DNA of 6,191 nt from CAZBWE01 sp964568985 (GCA_964568985.1 CAZMSP010000116.1:1-6191); one strand, 5' to 3'. Counted from the stretch's first letter, positions 1 through 5,723 are shown. Notes: generated from the sequence alone by a model not told the origin. Made by a program: numbers and translations.

Positions 1-101
1 AATATCCCCATCGCCTGGGAGGCTATTCCATCCTTGATAACGTAGCTCAGGCCTGATTGAACCTGCTGCTCCGTTAGATTTTCTTGTGTTTTGAACCACA
101 T
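1..101 (-). CDS. MFS-type transporter, N-terminal fragment (runs off left edge)
   Basis: Only the first 33 codons are present; the rest lies beyond base 1. Reading leftwards from the ATG at 99-101, the peptide begins MWFKTQENLTEQQVQSGLSY and continues with VIKDGIASQAMGI, still open at the edge. The pattern of a short polar start, then a 'GLxYVIKDGxASQxMG' stretch leading into a first membrane helix, resembles the start of a group of major facilitator superfamily transporters I associate with Planctomycetota. That is recognition from memory, not from a domain visible here. An AAAAGG ribosome-binding stretch (rc of 110-115) sits 8 nt before the ATG. The gene starts 32 bp after the mscS-type stop on the same strand, so the two are probably co-transcribed. 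The substrate cannot be told. The family call is tentative; the existence of a coding start is better supported. Confidence 0.5.
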   Translation of the reverse strand, partial: MWFKTQENLTEQQVQSGLSYVIKDGIASQAMGI

Positions 102-133
102 TTCAGTGGCCTTTTTTAAAAAATAACTTTGTC

Positions 134-1192
134 TTACACTGGCAATTTCTCAAATTCAGCCCGCAACTTTGGAAGCACCGCCGGGTATTTGTCCTGGATA
201 AATGACACAAGCTTCTCACGGACCTCACAGCGTAGGGTCCATGCAGTTGAAGCATCTATCGCGCTCATAAGAGCCCTTAGTTCAATTGCCTTTTCTGTTG
301 TATTTGTAACCTGCAGGACGCATACCTTGCCGTCCCAGTGCTTTGATTTCTTCAGAATTTTCTGCAGCTGCTTGCGCACAGCCTCGACAGGAACCGTATA
401 GTCAACATAAAGAAAGACGCTACCCAGCAGGTCCGCTGTAACACGTGTCCAGTTCTGAAATGGCTTCTCAATAAAATAGGTAATCGGCACGACCAGACGC
501 CGCAAGTCCCAGATTTTCACCACAACATAGGTCAATGTGATTTCTTCGATTCGCCCCCACTCGCCCTCTACAATAACCACATCGTCTACACGAATCGGCT
601 GAGTTAAAGCTATCTGAAGACCGGCTATGAAAGTCCCAATTGTCTTTTGTGCAGCCAGACCAACTACGATGCCTATTATACCTGCCGAGGCCAATATTGT
701 TGTTCCAAGCTGCCGAACCCTGTCAAAGGTCATCAGCATTGTCCCAAGTGCTATTATGACTACGACTGTAATTACTATTCGTTTAACAACGTTCAGTTGA
801 GTATGTACCTTCCTGGCTTTGAGATTATCTTTCTGGTCAACATCAAAACGTCGGACGATATAGTCATTTAGGATATAGGTACTTTTAGTTAACAGCCACG
901 AGACCAAAGCAATCACAGTCAGGCTCAATATATGTTTTAAGAACTCCTGAAATCCTGCAGGCAAATCAAACAACGGCAGCACTAATCGAACAGCAATGAA
1001 TATCATTATCCATCTTGCGGGTTCACGTAAATGTCTGACTATAGACTCGTCAATAGGGGTTGCTGTTCGTCTGGTTATGCGGGGAAGGATTAACAGCAGA
1101 ACATAATGACATATTAAAGCAATAACCACTACGGTTATAAGGCCGAATGAAAACCAGAGCAGTTTCTGCCAATTTTGTACAACTATCGCCAT
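134..1192 (-). CDS. MscS-family small-conductance mechanosensitive ion channel
   Basis: A 352-residue inner-membrane protein that should open under membrane tension and release solutes during osmotic downshock. Hydrophobic segments are visible at about residues 12-37, 60-76, 88-107 and 137-156, followed by the pore-lining helix at about 165-195. That helix carries the small-residue pattern ASAGIIGIVVGLAAQKTIG typical of MscS TM3. The MscS beta domain follows at about 196-250 (QPIRVDDVVIVEGEWGRIEEI, then the RRLVVPITYF strand and FQNWTR). The last 100 residues form the mixed alpha/beta C-terminal domain. With about five membrane helices it is longer than the 286-residue E. coli MscS and fits the larger YnaI/YbdG-like members. 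The start at 1192 is fixed by a strong AGGAGG site 7 nt upstream. It lies 92 bp downstream of the radical SAM gene and 32 bp upstream of the transporter start, all on the same strand. The family is certain; which paralogue it is cannot be told. Confidence 0.93.
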   Translation of the reverse strand: MAIVVQNWQKLLWFSFGLITVVVIALICHYVLLLILPRITRRTATPIDESIVRHLREPARWIMIFIAVRLVLPLFDLPAGFQEFLKHILSLTVIALVSWLLTKSTYILNDYIVRRFDVDQKDNLKARKVHTQLNVVKRIVITVVVIIALGTMLMTFDRVRQLGTTILASAGIIGIVVGLAAQKTIGTFIAGLQIALTQPIRVDDVVIVEGEWGRIEEITLTYVVVKIWDLRRLVVPITYFIEKPFQNWTRVTADLLGSVFLYVDYTVPVEAVRKQLQKILKKSKHWDGKVCVLQVTNTTEKAIELRALMSAIDASTAWTLRCEVREKLVSFIQDKYPAVLPKLRAEFEKLPV

Positions 1193-1199
1193 AATATAA

Positions 1200-1205
1200 C
1201 CTCCT
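1200..1205 (-). promoter_or_regulatory. Strong Shine-Dalgarno site of the MscS-family gene
   Basis: The reverse complement reads AGGAGG, 7 nt before the ATG at 1192. It is the best ribosome-binding site in the window and decides the start of the channel gene. Confidence 0.8.
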
Positions 1206-1284
1206 GTGATTTTGTATTATTTGATGATAATCTGGCTGCGTTTTTGTTGACGAGTAACGACATAGTTATTTTCCTGTCCGGCGC

Positions 1285-2424
1285 CTAAAAAGTCAGGTAT
1301 TTTATTGCCTTTTTTAACCTTAGCCCCACTTTACCAATGTCTTCAATGCGTTTTATACGGTTTTTCTTCCGCTGTTGTAAAATTCTCTTTACGGTTACTG
1401 GTCCGAGTCCGGGCGCCCGCAAAAGTGAAAAGTGTGATGCTCGATTCACATCTACTGGAAAAAATTCGGGGTGCCTCACCGCCCATGCCTCTTTAGGGTC
1501 AGTAGCTAACGAAAGATTATCATTTTCGTCGAAGGTAATATCCGATTCTTTAAAGCCGTATTTGCGAAGCAGAAAATCCACCTGGTACAGCCGATGCTCC
1601 CGTACGAAAATATCGGCTGGCCTTTCTGTTTCTGTCTGCTCAGCCGCTATGGATTCGTCCCCCAATCCTTTTTGATAAGCGCTGAAATAAACCCTGTTCA
1701 TATTCAATCGGTCGTACAGCCCGTACATATACTTTACGATTTGGGCGTCTGGTTCCCCGGCCGCCCCCACGATGAATTGTGTCGTTTGTTTTGTCCCCTC
1801 GTATTTTGACCCGCGTCCAACTAATTTGCTTATCAGCTTTATTGGCTCAATAATATCACGGATATAATTTTTCTTTTTCGACAGTTTTGCCAAGTTCTTC
1901 TCCCCCGGCGTCTCAATATTAACGGACACAGCGCTGGCCAGCGAAACCGCCTCTTCTATCGCTGCTGCGCTGGCCCCTGGAATAATCTTCAAATGAATGT
2001 ATCCCTTAAAGCCATGCTTTTTTCGCAATATTTTCGCTACACAGTTGAGCCGATCCATAGTAGCATCAGCCGACCCCAAGACTGCTGAGCTTAAAAAAAG
2101 TCCAAAAACTTTACGCCGATTGTAGTAATCCAGAAATACCTTCGCTGTTTCCTCAGGCCTAAGACTGCACCTGCGAATATCCATTTGCTCTCTAAGCGGG
2201 CAGTACTTGCAGTCGCTGCTGCATACATTTGAAATCAGCGTCTTAAATAATGTGCTTTTGCCGCCGTTTGGAAGTGTTATAGGGTATATCCATTTGCTGT
2301 CGGTGCTTCGCCTGCGATGTTCATCCCTGCTGCTGCCGCAGGCACACGCCAAATCATACTGAGCGTCAGTGCTTAGTATCTGCAATTTTTGGTACGTATC
2401 AGGATTGGAAATAATCCCAACCAT
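1285..2424 (-). CDS. Radical SAM protein with C-terminal helix-hairpin-helix (putative DNA modification/repair type)
   Basis: A 379-residue radical S-adenosylmethionine enzyme. The [4Fe-4S]/SAM motif Cx3CxxC is C68-SSD-C72-KY-C75. A TIM-barrel-like core follows, with the expected glycine/proline turn (HLKIIPGAS, about 144-152), a strand NIETPGEKN (169-177) and a C-terminal part of the barrel around FIVGAAGEPD (217-226). Residues about 325-375 form a helix-hairpin-helix region: VDVNRAS, then LLRAPGLGPVTVKRIL, a non-specific DNA-binding motif. This order matches the family annotated as 'putative DNA modification/repair radical SAM protein', also called SplB-like. Its substrate is unknown to me. 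Family members are often next to a DUF4130 protein related to uracil-DNA glycosylases; none is seen here, and the 505 bp upstream are non-coding. The start at 2424 has only a weak ribosome-binding site, but the upstream sequence offers no in-frame alternative that fits the family better. The biochemical role stays open. Confidence 0.88.
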   Translation of the reverse strand: MVGIISNPDTYQKLQILSTDAQYDLACACGSSRDEHRRRSTDSKWIYPITLPNGGKSTLFKTLISNVCSSDCKYCPLREQMDIRRCSLRPEETAKVFLDYYNRRKVFGLFLSSAVLGSADATMDRLNCVAKILRKKHGFKGYIHLKIIPGASAAAIEEAVSLASAVSVNIETPGEKNLAKLSKKKNYIRDIIEPIKLISKLVGRGSKYEGTKQTTQFIVGAAGEPDAQIVKYMYGLYDRLNMNRVYFSAYQKGLGDESIAAEQTETERPADIFVREHRLYQVDFLLRKYGFKESDITFDENDNLSLATDPKEAWAVRHPEFFPVDVNRASHFSLLRAPGLGPVTVKRILQQRKKNRIKRIEDIGKVGLRLKKAIKYLTF

Positions 2425-2455
2425 AGAAACCCAGCCATTGGTTTTAGTTGTTCAT

Positions 2456-2558
2456 CCCGTTAGATAACTCTTTTCTTACCATACTTAACCGTTTTTTTGC
2501 CTTTCCCGCTGCCCCGACTTGCGTCGGGAGACGCAGGGGCAAGCGAATGTCTAACGGG
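2456..2558. mobile_element. MITE-like element A (103 bp) with 9-bp terminal inverted repeats
   Basis: The ends are CCCGTTAGA (2456-2464) and TCTAACGGG (2550-2558), a perfect 9-bp inverted pair. It is directly bordered by TTCAT on the left (2451-2455) and ATTCAT on the right (2559-2564), so a 5-bp flank is repeated in direct orientation, as a target-site duplication would be. It carries no gene and no transposase, and its interior holds a GC-rich hairpin at 2511-2540. Its length and ends are nearly the same as those of element B, 272 bp further right. The interpretation as a miniature inverted-repeat transposable element is inference; a structured regulatory repeat family is the alternative. 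If it was inserted, it lies 27 bp from the radical SAM start codon. Confidence 0.55.
2511..2540. repeat. GC-rich palindrome inside element A with two alternative folds
   Basis: One fold pairs CCCGAC (2513-2518) with GTCGGG (2523-2528) around a TTGC loop. The other pairs GCCCC (2511-2515) with GGGGC (2536-2540) and encloses GCGTC (2521-2525) paired with GACGC (2530-2534). The two folds exclude each other. No T-run follows, so it is not an obvious intrinsic terminator on the plus strand. Confidence 0.6.
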
Positions 2559-2727
2559 ATTCATCAAAAAGTTTTCGGTTTCAATAGTAAATTGTAGATA
2601 AGAAATAAGCAATTAAAAAGGTTCCCGCGCTTGCCCGTCCGATATAATCTGTCAAATTGCCCAAATTAACGGACTGCTCCACAAGAAAGTTGAGATTGAA
2701 CTAACGTTATTGTGTTTGCCAATTTAC

Positions 2728-2831
2728 CCCGTTAGAAAAATTATTTCCAACGGGGTGAAGGTTTACCCGCCGTAGGCGGGTCAAAAGCTCCACCCGGGCT
2801 TTCTCCGCAAGGAGTCCCTATGACTAACGGG
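2728..2831. mobile_element. MITE-like element B (104 bp) with 8-bp terminal inverted repeats and 6-bp flanking duplication
   Basis: The ends are CCCGTTAG (2728-2735) and CTAACGGG (2824-2831). The bases immediately outside are ATTTAC on the left (2722-2727) and ATTTAC on the right (2832-2837), a perfect 6-bp direct repeat as expected of a target-site duplication. The interior differs from that of element A but again contains GC-rich hairpins: one at 2765-2781, and a shorter CTCC-GCAA-GGAG stem at 2803-2814. The left end also forms an imperfect palindrome with internal sequence: ACCCCGTT (2726-2733) against AACGGGGT (2749-2756), extending to 12 of 13 paired positions. No coding sequence is present. 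It sits about 100 bp upstream of the sigma factor gene and may have moved promoter or terminator signals there. Confidence 0.6.
2765..2781. repeat. Perfect 7-bp stem hairpin inside element B
   Basis: ACCCGCC (2765-2771) and GGCGGGT (2775-2781) are separated by GTA, giving a perfect inverted repeat. It resembles the CCCGAC/GTCGGG stem of element A in having a CCCG...CGGG core with a 3-4 nt loop. It may be a nested short palindromic repeat. Confidence 0.65.
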
Positions 2832-2876
2832 ATTTACACAAACAGCTTATAATAAAAATTTTAATCTGCACCTAAA

Positions 2877-2905
2877 TTGCTTATAATACCATCGTTGTTT
2901 ATAAT
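2877..2905 (+). promoter_or_regulatory. Candidate sigma-A-type promoter of the ECF sigma gene
   Basis: A perfect TATAAT (2900-2905) lies 17 bp after TTGCTT (2877-2882, three of six matches to TTGACA) and about 25 bp before the GTG start. Two further TATAAT boxes occur at 2848-2853 and 2882-2887, both inside the 10-bp direct repeat GCTTATAATA (2845-2854 and 2879-2888). Which box is used cannot be decided by reading. The region is AT-rich, so some matches may be chance. Confidence 0.4.
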
Positions 2906-2929
2906 TCTTTTTCTTTAAGAGCTTAAATT

Positions 2930-3538
2930 GTGAAAAATGCCTCGAGAAAACCGACAGACGCGGAGCTTCTTGCCAAATCCGCAGAAGGTGATGAAGCCGC
3001 ATTTTGCGAAATCGTAAATCGTTATAAAAACACCCTTTACGCGTTCTTAAAGCAGTTTCTAAGCCGACGGGAGCTTGTCGAAGACGTCTTTCAAGAGACC
3101 TTTTTGCAGCTATTTACCAGCAGGGACAGCTTCGACCCCAATCGGCCTTTACGCCCCTGGCTATTCACAATTGCTGCCAATAAAGCCAAGGATGCCCTTC
3201 GAAAATGGCGGCGAACAGCCGCTATACCCTTAGGTACTATAGCAGATTCGCAGGAATTATCCTTCGATGATGTACTAAATACCATTACTTCTTACACAGT
3301 AATGCCTTACGAAGAACTGGAAAAAGGCGAAACATCCTTGCGGGTGGAACGAATTATAGCGAATATGCCTGAAAGTCTACGAGAAATTTTAATTTTGGCA
3401 TATTTTAACAAATTTTCTTACAAACAAATGGCCCAGATATTAAGTATACCTATCGGTACGGTCAAAAGCAGACTCCACACGGCCGTGGGCCGTTTTGCAA
3501 AGGAGTGGAAAGCATCATTTGGGAGCAAGGATAAATGA
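2930..3538 (+). CDS. ECF-type RNA polymerase sigma factor
   Basis: A 202-residue sigma-70 family protein of the extracytoplasmic-function class, which would direct RNA polymerase to a dedicated set of promoters. Sigma region 2 spans about residues 23-95: EIVNRYKNTLYAFLKQFL, the core-binding EDVFQETFLQLF at 51-62, and the -10 recognition helix RPWLFTIAANKAKDALRKWRR at 75-95. A linker of about 45 residues follows, then region 4 at about 140-195 with the helix-turn-helix FSYKQMAQILSIPIGTVKSRLHTAVGR. There are no extra C-terminal domains. The start is GTG; the nearby ATG at 2937 is in another frame. A weak AAGAG (2917-2921) lies 8 nt upstream. The stop overlaps the next start in ATGA, so the two genes are translationally coupled. 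The overlapping membrane protein is the likely anti-sigma regulator. Target genes are unknown. Confidence 0.93.
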   Translation: MKNASRKPTDAELLAKSAEGDEAAFCEIVNRYKNTLYAFLKQFLSRRELVEDVFQETFLQLFTSRDSFDPNRPLRPWLFTIAANKAKDALRKWRRTAAIPLGTIADSQELSFDDVLNTITSYTVMPYEELEKGETSLRVERIIANMPESLREILILAYFNKFSYKQMAQILSIPIGTVKSRLHTAVGRFAKEWKASFGSKDK

Positions 3539-4563
3539 GACCGATAAACAACGAGCAAAAACAACTATTATTTGATTACGCTGTTGGTCTGATATCTGAA
3601 CAAGAAACTGCCAAAGCCAAGGCACTAATCTCAGAAAACGCGGAAGCGGCCAAAATTTATTCCTGTCTTAAAGCCACCCTTGAACCGCTTGATAGCATAA
3701 AGTTTGAGCCCTGCCCGGATGAGCTGGTAGAGGGCACTATTTGGCGAGCTAAAAGTCTTACAAATTCAGGCCATTTTGGACTTGAGCATTTGCTTGCCGA
3801 TGAACAAAAGCGGGCAGTTACCGCTAAGGCATCGTTCTGGCGTAACTTCGGCGAATTGGCAGCGGTGGCGGCTGTGATCCTGATTATCGCTGGGGTGTTG
3901 TTTCCATGGTTGAGCTACGCCCGCCAGAAATCCTGGCAGCAGCGATGTCAGATGCAATTAGGGAACATCTTTCAGGGTTTAAATAATTACGTTTCTGACT
4001 ACGACGGTAAACTGCCCTCTGTAGCAATGGCGAGTGGTGCACCGTGGTGGAAGGTGGGCTATCAGGGCAAAGAAAATTACTCTAATACACGCCATATATG
4101 GCTCTTAGTAAAAGGCAATTATGTTGACCCAGACGACTTTGTCTGTCCAGGCAAGTTTCATGGCCAAGCACTCCATTTCGACACTTCTGACGTGCAAAAC
4201 TATAACGATTTTCCCGACAGAAAACACATAAGCTACAGTATCCGAATAAGGTGCCCCAATGCTCCACGCACATTCGGAACAGAACCTATAATGGCAGATT
4301 CCAATCCTATTTTTGATGGTTTGAAAGCCGACAATTCCGGTGAATTTAAGCTTCGGTTGACCGACAGGTTATTTGCCATCAACAGCGGCAATCACAATCG
4401 CCGCGGCCAGAATGTCCTGTTTAGTGACAGCTCTGTCAAATTCATAAAAGGCCGTCGCATCGGTGCTGATGATATATTCACACTGCAGCAGATGCGACCC
4501 GGCTTTGAAGTTAAAGGTTACGAGCTGCCCTCCTGCGAAACCGATGCCTTCCTCGCACCATAA
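3535..4563 (+). CDS. Putative anti-sigma membrane protein with pseudopilin-like extracytoplasmic domain
   Basis: A 342-residue single-pass membrane protein. Residues about 7-55 (EQKQLLFDYAVGLISEQETA, then LISENAEAAKIYSCLKA) resemble the N-terminal helical part of anti-sigma factors, but lack the HxxxCxxC zinc ligands. One membrane helix lies at about 107-126. The sequence from it onward (VLFPWLSYARQKSW, C138, L142, NNYVSDYDGKLP) follows the pattern of a type II secretion/DUF1559 pseudopilin, where the helix runs into P-x-L-x-x-A-R, a cysteine, and Y-x-x-D-x-x-G-x-x-P. Near the end, HNRRGQNVLFSDSSVKFIKG (287-306) is a variant of the H-X9-DG motif with ten spacer residues and serine for glycine. 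No prepilin peptidase site (GFTLIE) is present. Coupling to the ECF gene by an ATGA overlap, with GGGAG 9 nt upstream, suggests it holds the sigma factor at the membrane and senses something outside. Its role as anti-sigma factor is inferred from context and N-terminal style. Confidence 0.75.
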   Translation: MRPINNEQKQLLFDYAVGLISEQETAKAKALISENAEAAKIYSCLKATLEPLDSIKFEPCPDELVEGTIWRAKSLTNSGHFGLEHLLADEQKRAVTAKASFWRNFGELAAVAAVILIIAGVLFPWLSYARQKSWQQRCQMQLGNIFQGLNNYVSDYDGKLPSVAMASGAPWWKVGYQGKENYSNTRHIWLLVKGNYVDPDDFVCPGKFHGQALHFDTSDVQNYNDFPDRKHISYSIRIRCPNAPRTFGTEPIMADSNPIFDGLKADNSGEFKLRLTDRLFAINSGNHNRRGQNVLFSDSSVKFIKGRRIGADDIFTLQQMRPGFEVKGYELPSCETDAFLAP

Positions 4564-4567
4564 TTAT

Positions 4568-4595
4568 TCGTGACTCGTCGCTCGTAACTCGTATC
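4568..4595. repeat. Four-copy heptad tandem repeat TCGTNNC
   Basis: Four back-to-back 7-bp units fill the start of the spacer between the convergent genes: TCGTGAC, TCGTCGC, TCGTAAC and TCGTATC. The TCGT and final C are constant, while two positions vary. Its core ACGAGTTAC (minus strand of 4584-4592) recurs at 5655-5663, and as ACGAGTAAC at 1250-1258, both also in spacers. Its function is unknown. The repeat lies just after the membrane regulator stop and is followed by no clear intrinsic terminator. Confidence 0.65.
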
Positions 4596-4644
4596 CGGGG
4601 ATTTTTAGTAAGTTTCTTGATGTATTCTTTATCAATAATCTTGT

Positions 4645-5628
4645 TTACTTTTTTGAATTAGCAAGGCAAATTTTGGCGTTTCTTTTTAATCTGTCAAGAC
4701 CTAATCGCAAGATAACTGAATCAGCAAATTCGGCCTGAAACCGACCTTTAGTCATTTTAAGTATTTTCTGAAGGTCAAATTCCACCCTGTCACCATAAAA
4801 CTTGAACTTTTTATTTTTACATAGGGGTGCTTTTTGTTGATAAGGGCAGGCGAGGACACACTCGTCACAGCCGAAGAACCGGTCGCCGATTTTTTCAGCC
4901 AACTCAACAGGTATTTGGCCTTTATATTCAATCGTCAAATAGCTGATACACTTATTGGCGTCGAATTGGCCGTCAGGACTCAAGGCCCCAGTCGGGCAGG
5001 CAGCGATACACTTATCGCAGTTAGGACAATCGCTTGCAATTGGCTCATCGGTTGGTAGTTTCAGGGTCGTTATTACTTCACCCAAGAATACTTGAGGGCC
5101 GAGTGTGGGATTGATTAGCATATGATTTTTTCCGATGAAACCAAGTCCAGCCCTGGCAGCCAATGCCCTTTCTGCCAATGGGGCTGAGTCTACACAGATT
5201 TTGAATTTGTGCTCTCTGCCGGCAACTGATGTAATAAAGTCAATCAGCTTTCGCAATCGTTTCCTTATAAATACGTGATAGTCTTCATACTGGGCGTAGC
5301 TTGCCACCTTGCCTGTGGTGGTAGATGCATCAATACGATGAGATTGCCGCGCTCGGCTGCGCCTCGCTCGCAATGACTGGGCACAGGGGGGCGGTTTGTA
5401 GTTTAGGCCGACGCATATTACCGATTGAGCATTTTCCAGCAGATTGGCAGGGTTGATACGTTTTTCAAAGTTTCGGTGCAGATAACTCATCTTCCCTGCA
5501 CGGCCGGACTTCAGCCAGCCGGCTAAAAAATCGACCTGCACGGCATCTACAGGCCCGGCTCCCGTTACGCCAACAAGGTCGAAGCCGAGCTCAATCGCTC
5601 TTTGTTTGATGTCTTCAGGCAAGCTCAT
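4645..5628 (-). CDS. queG: Epoxyqueuosine reductase QueG
   Basis: A cobalamin- and iron-sulfur-dependent cytoplasmic enzyme that reduces epoxyqueuosine to queuosine in tRNA, the last step of the pathway. The 327 residues carry the family signatures in order: ELGFDLVGVTGA (13-24), VICVGLNYKPP (70-80), GKVASYAQYEDYH (106-118), and the conserved CVDSAPLAERALAARAGLGF segment (145-164) containing D147, the position of the proposed catalytic aspartate. GKNHMLINPTLGPQVFLGE follows at 166-184. Eight cysteines suit two [4Fe-4S] clusters: C201, C204, C207, C211, C227, C254, C257 and C261. The C-terminus has the typical GLDRLKRNAKICLAN (310-324). The long C-terminal HEAT-like extension of some homologues is absent. 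Unusually, residues 84-96 are encoded by a palindromic repeat (5341-5377) lying in the variable linker. There is no strong ribosome-binding site; a TATAAT (rc of 5637-5642) lies only 8 nt before the ATG, so the transcript may be nearly leaderless. Confidence 0.94.
   Translation of the reverse strand: MSLPEDIKQRAIELGFDLVGVTGAGPVDAVQVDFLAGWLKSGRAGKMSYLHRNFEKRINPANLLENAQSVICVGLNYKPPPCAQSLRARRSRARQSHRIDASTTTGKVASYAQYEDYHVFIRKRLRKLIDFITSVAGREHKFKICVDSAPLAERALAARAGLGFIGKNHMLINPTLGPQVFLGEVITTLKLPTDEPIASDCPNCDKCIAACPTGALSPDGQFDANKCISYLTIEYKGQIPVELAEKIGDRFFGCDECVLACPYQQKAPLCKNKKFKFYGDRVEFDLQKILKMTKGRFQAEFADSVILRLGLDRLKRNAKICLANSKK
5341..5377. repeat. Palindromic repeat inserted in frame inside queG
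   Basis: The element begins AGATTGCCGCGCTCGGCTGC on the plus strand and ends GCTCGCAATGAC. Its outer arms ATTGC (5343-5347) and GCAAT (5370-5374) are inverted, with a GGC/GCC pair (5355-5357 and 5361-5363) near the centre. On the minus strand it reads like the 'CATTGCGAGCGA...GGCAATC' interspersed repeat I recall from intergenic DNA of various bacteria. Translated in the queG frame it gives QSLRARRSRARQS (84-96), rich in arginine. It falls in a linker that varies in length among QueG proteins, so the frame and the active-site segments are intact. The identity as a dispersed repeat is from memory; only one copy is in the window. Confidence 0.6.
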
Positions 5629-5694
5629 AATCAGTAATTATACGAAATCAAACGACGAGTTACTATCATCTTGCAAATCGGAATTTGAAAACTA

Positions 5695-5723
5695 TTGCAA
5701 AAACAGAAGAAAACAATTACTAT
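5695..5723 (+). promoter_or_regulatory. Weak candidate promoter of the phosphorylase gene
   Basis: TTGCAA (5695-5700) and TACTAT (5718-5723) are 17 bp apart, each matching four of six consensus bases. They lie 33 bp before the ATG of the phosphorylase gene, in the 128-bp spacer that also has to serve divergent queG. The support is only positional. Confidence 0.25.

Larger units (their letters stand above)
2425..2929. other. Repeat-rich intergenic region between divergent genes
   Basis: No open reading frame of plausible coding quality is present on either strand in these 505 bp. The space is filled by two inverted-repeat-bounded elements (2456-2558 and 2728-2831), described separately, and by a candidate promoter region just before the sigma factor gene. 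The stretch between the elements, about 2565-2721, is AT-rich and holds nothing I can assign. No convincing promoter for the leftward radical SAM gene was found, although its promoter must lie in or next to the first element. Confidence 0.8.

Noticed and set aside
71..78. CCGTTAGA as a third end of the MITE-like family
   Set aside because: It lies within codons of the transporter start, has no inverted partner nearby and no flanking duplication; it is probably chance.
129..401. Open frame on the plus strand opposite the channel gene
   Set aside because: It is antisense to a clear MscS-family gene, has no ribosome-binding site and shows no recognisable protein pattern. The same holds for open frames at 647-871, 1305-1496, 1337-1675, 1594-1809, 3091-3285, 3766-3957, 4082-4273 and 4834-5058.
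2259..2261. GGKST in the radical SAM protein (residues 54-58) as a possible P-loop
   Set aside because: The glycine four residues earlier that a Walker A motif needs is missing, and the segment aligns with the PDG...LLK stretch usual just before the Cx3CxxC motif of this family.
2643..2648. TATAAT between the two elements as a promoter
   Set aside because: No -35-like sequence occurs at 16-18 bp upstream, and no gene starts within reach.
2425..2929. CRISPR array or tRNA-like structure in the spacer
   Set aside because: There are only two copies of the shared ends, in inverted pairs rather than direct repeats with uniform spacers, and no cloverleaf can be drawn.
2937..2939. ATG as the sigma factor start
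   Set aside because: It is out of frame with the sigma domains; the GTG at 2930 is the in-frame start.
4617..4635. TTGAT...ATCAA inverted repeat as a terminator between the convergent genes
   Set aside because: The stem is only five AT-rich pairs with a nine-base loop and no proper T-run directly after it; it is too weak to call.
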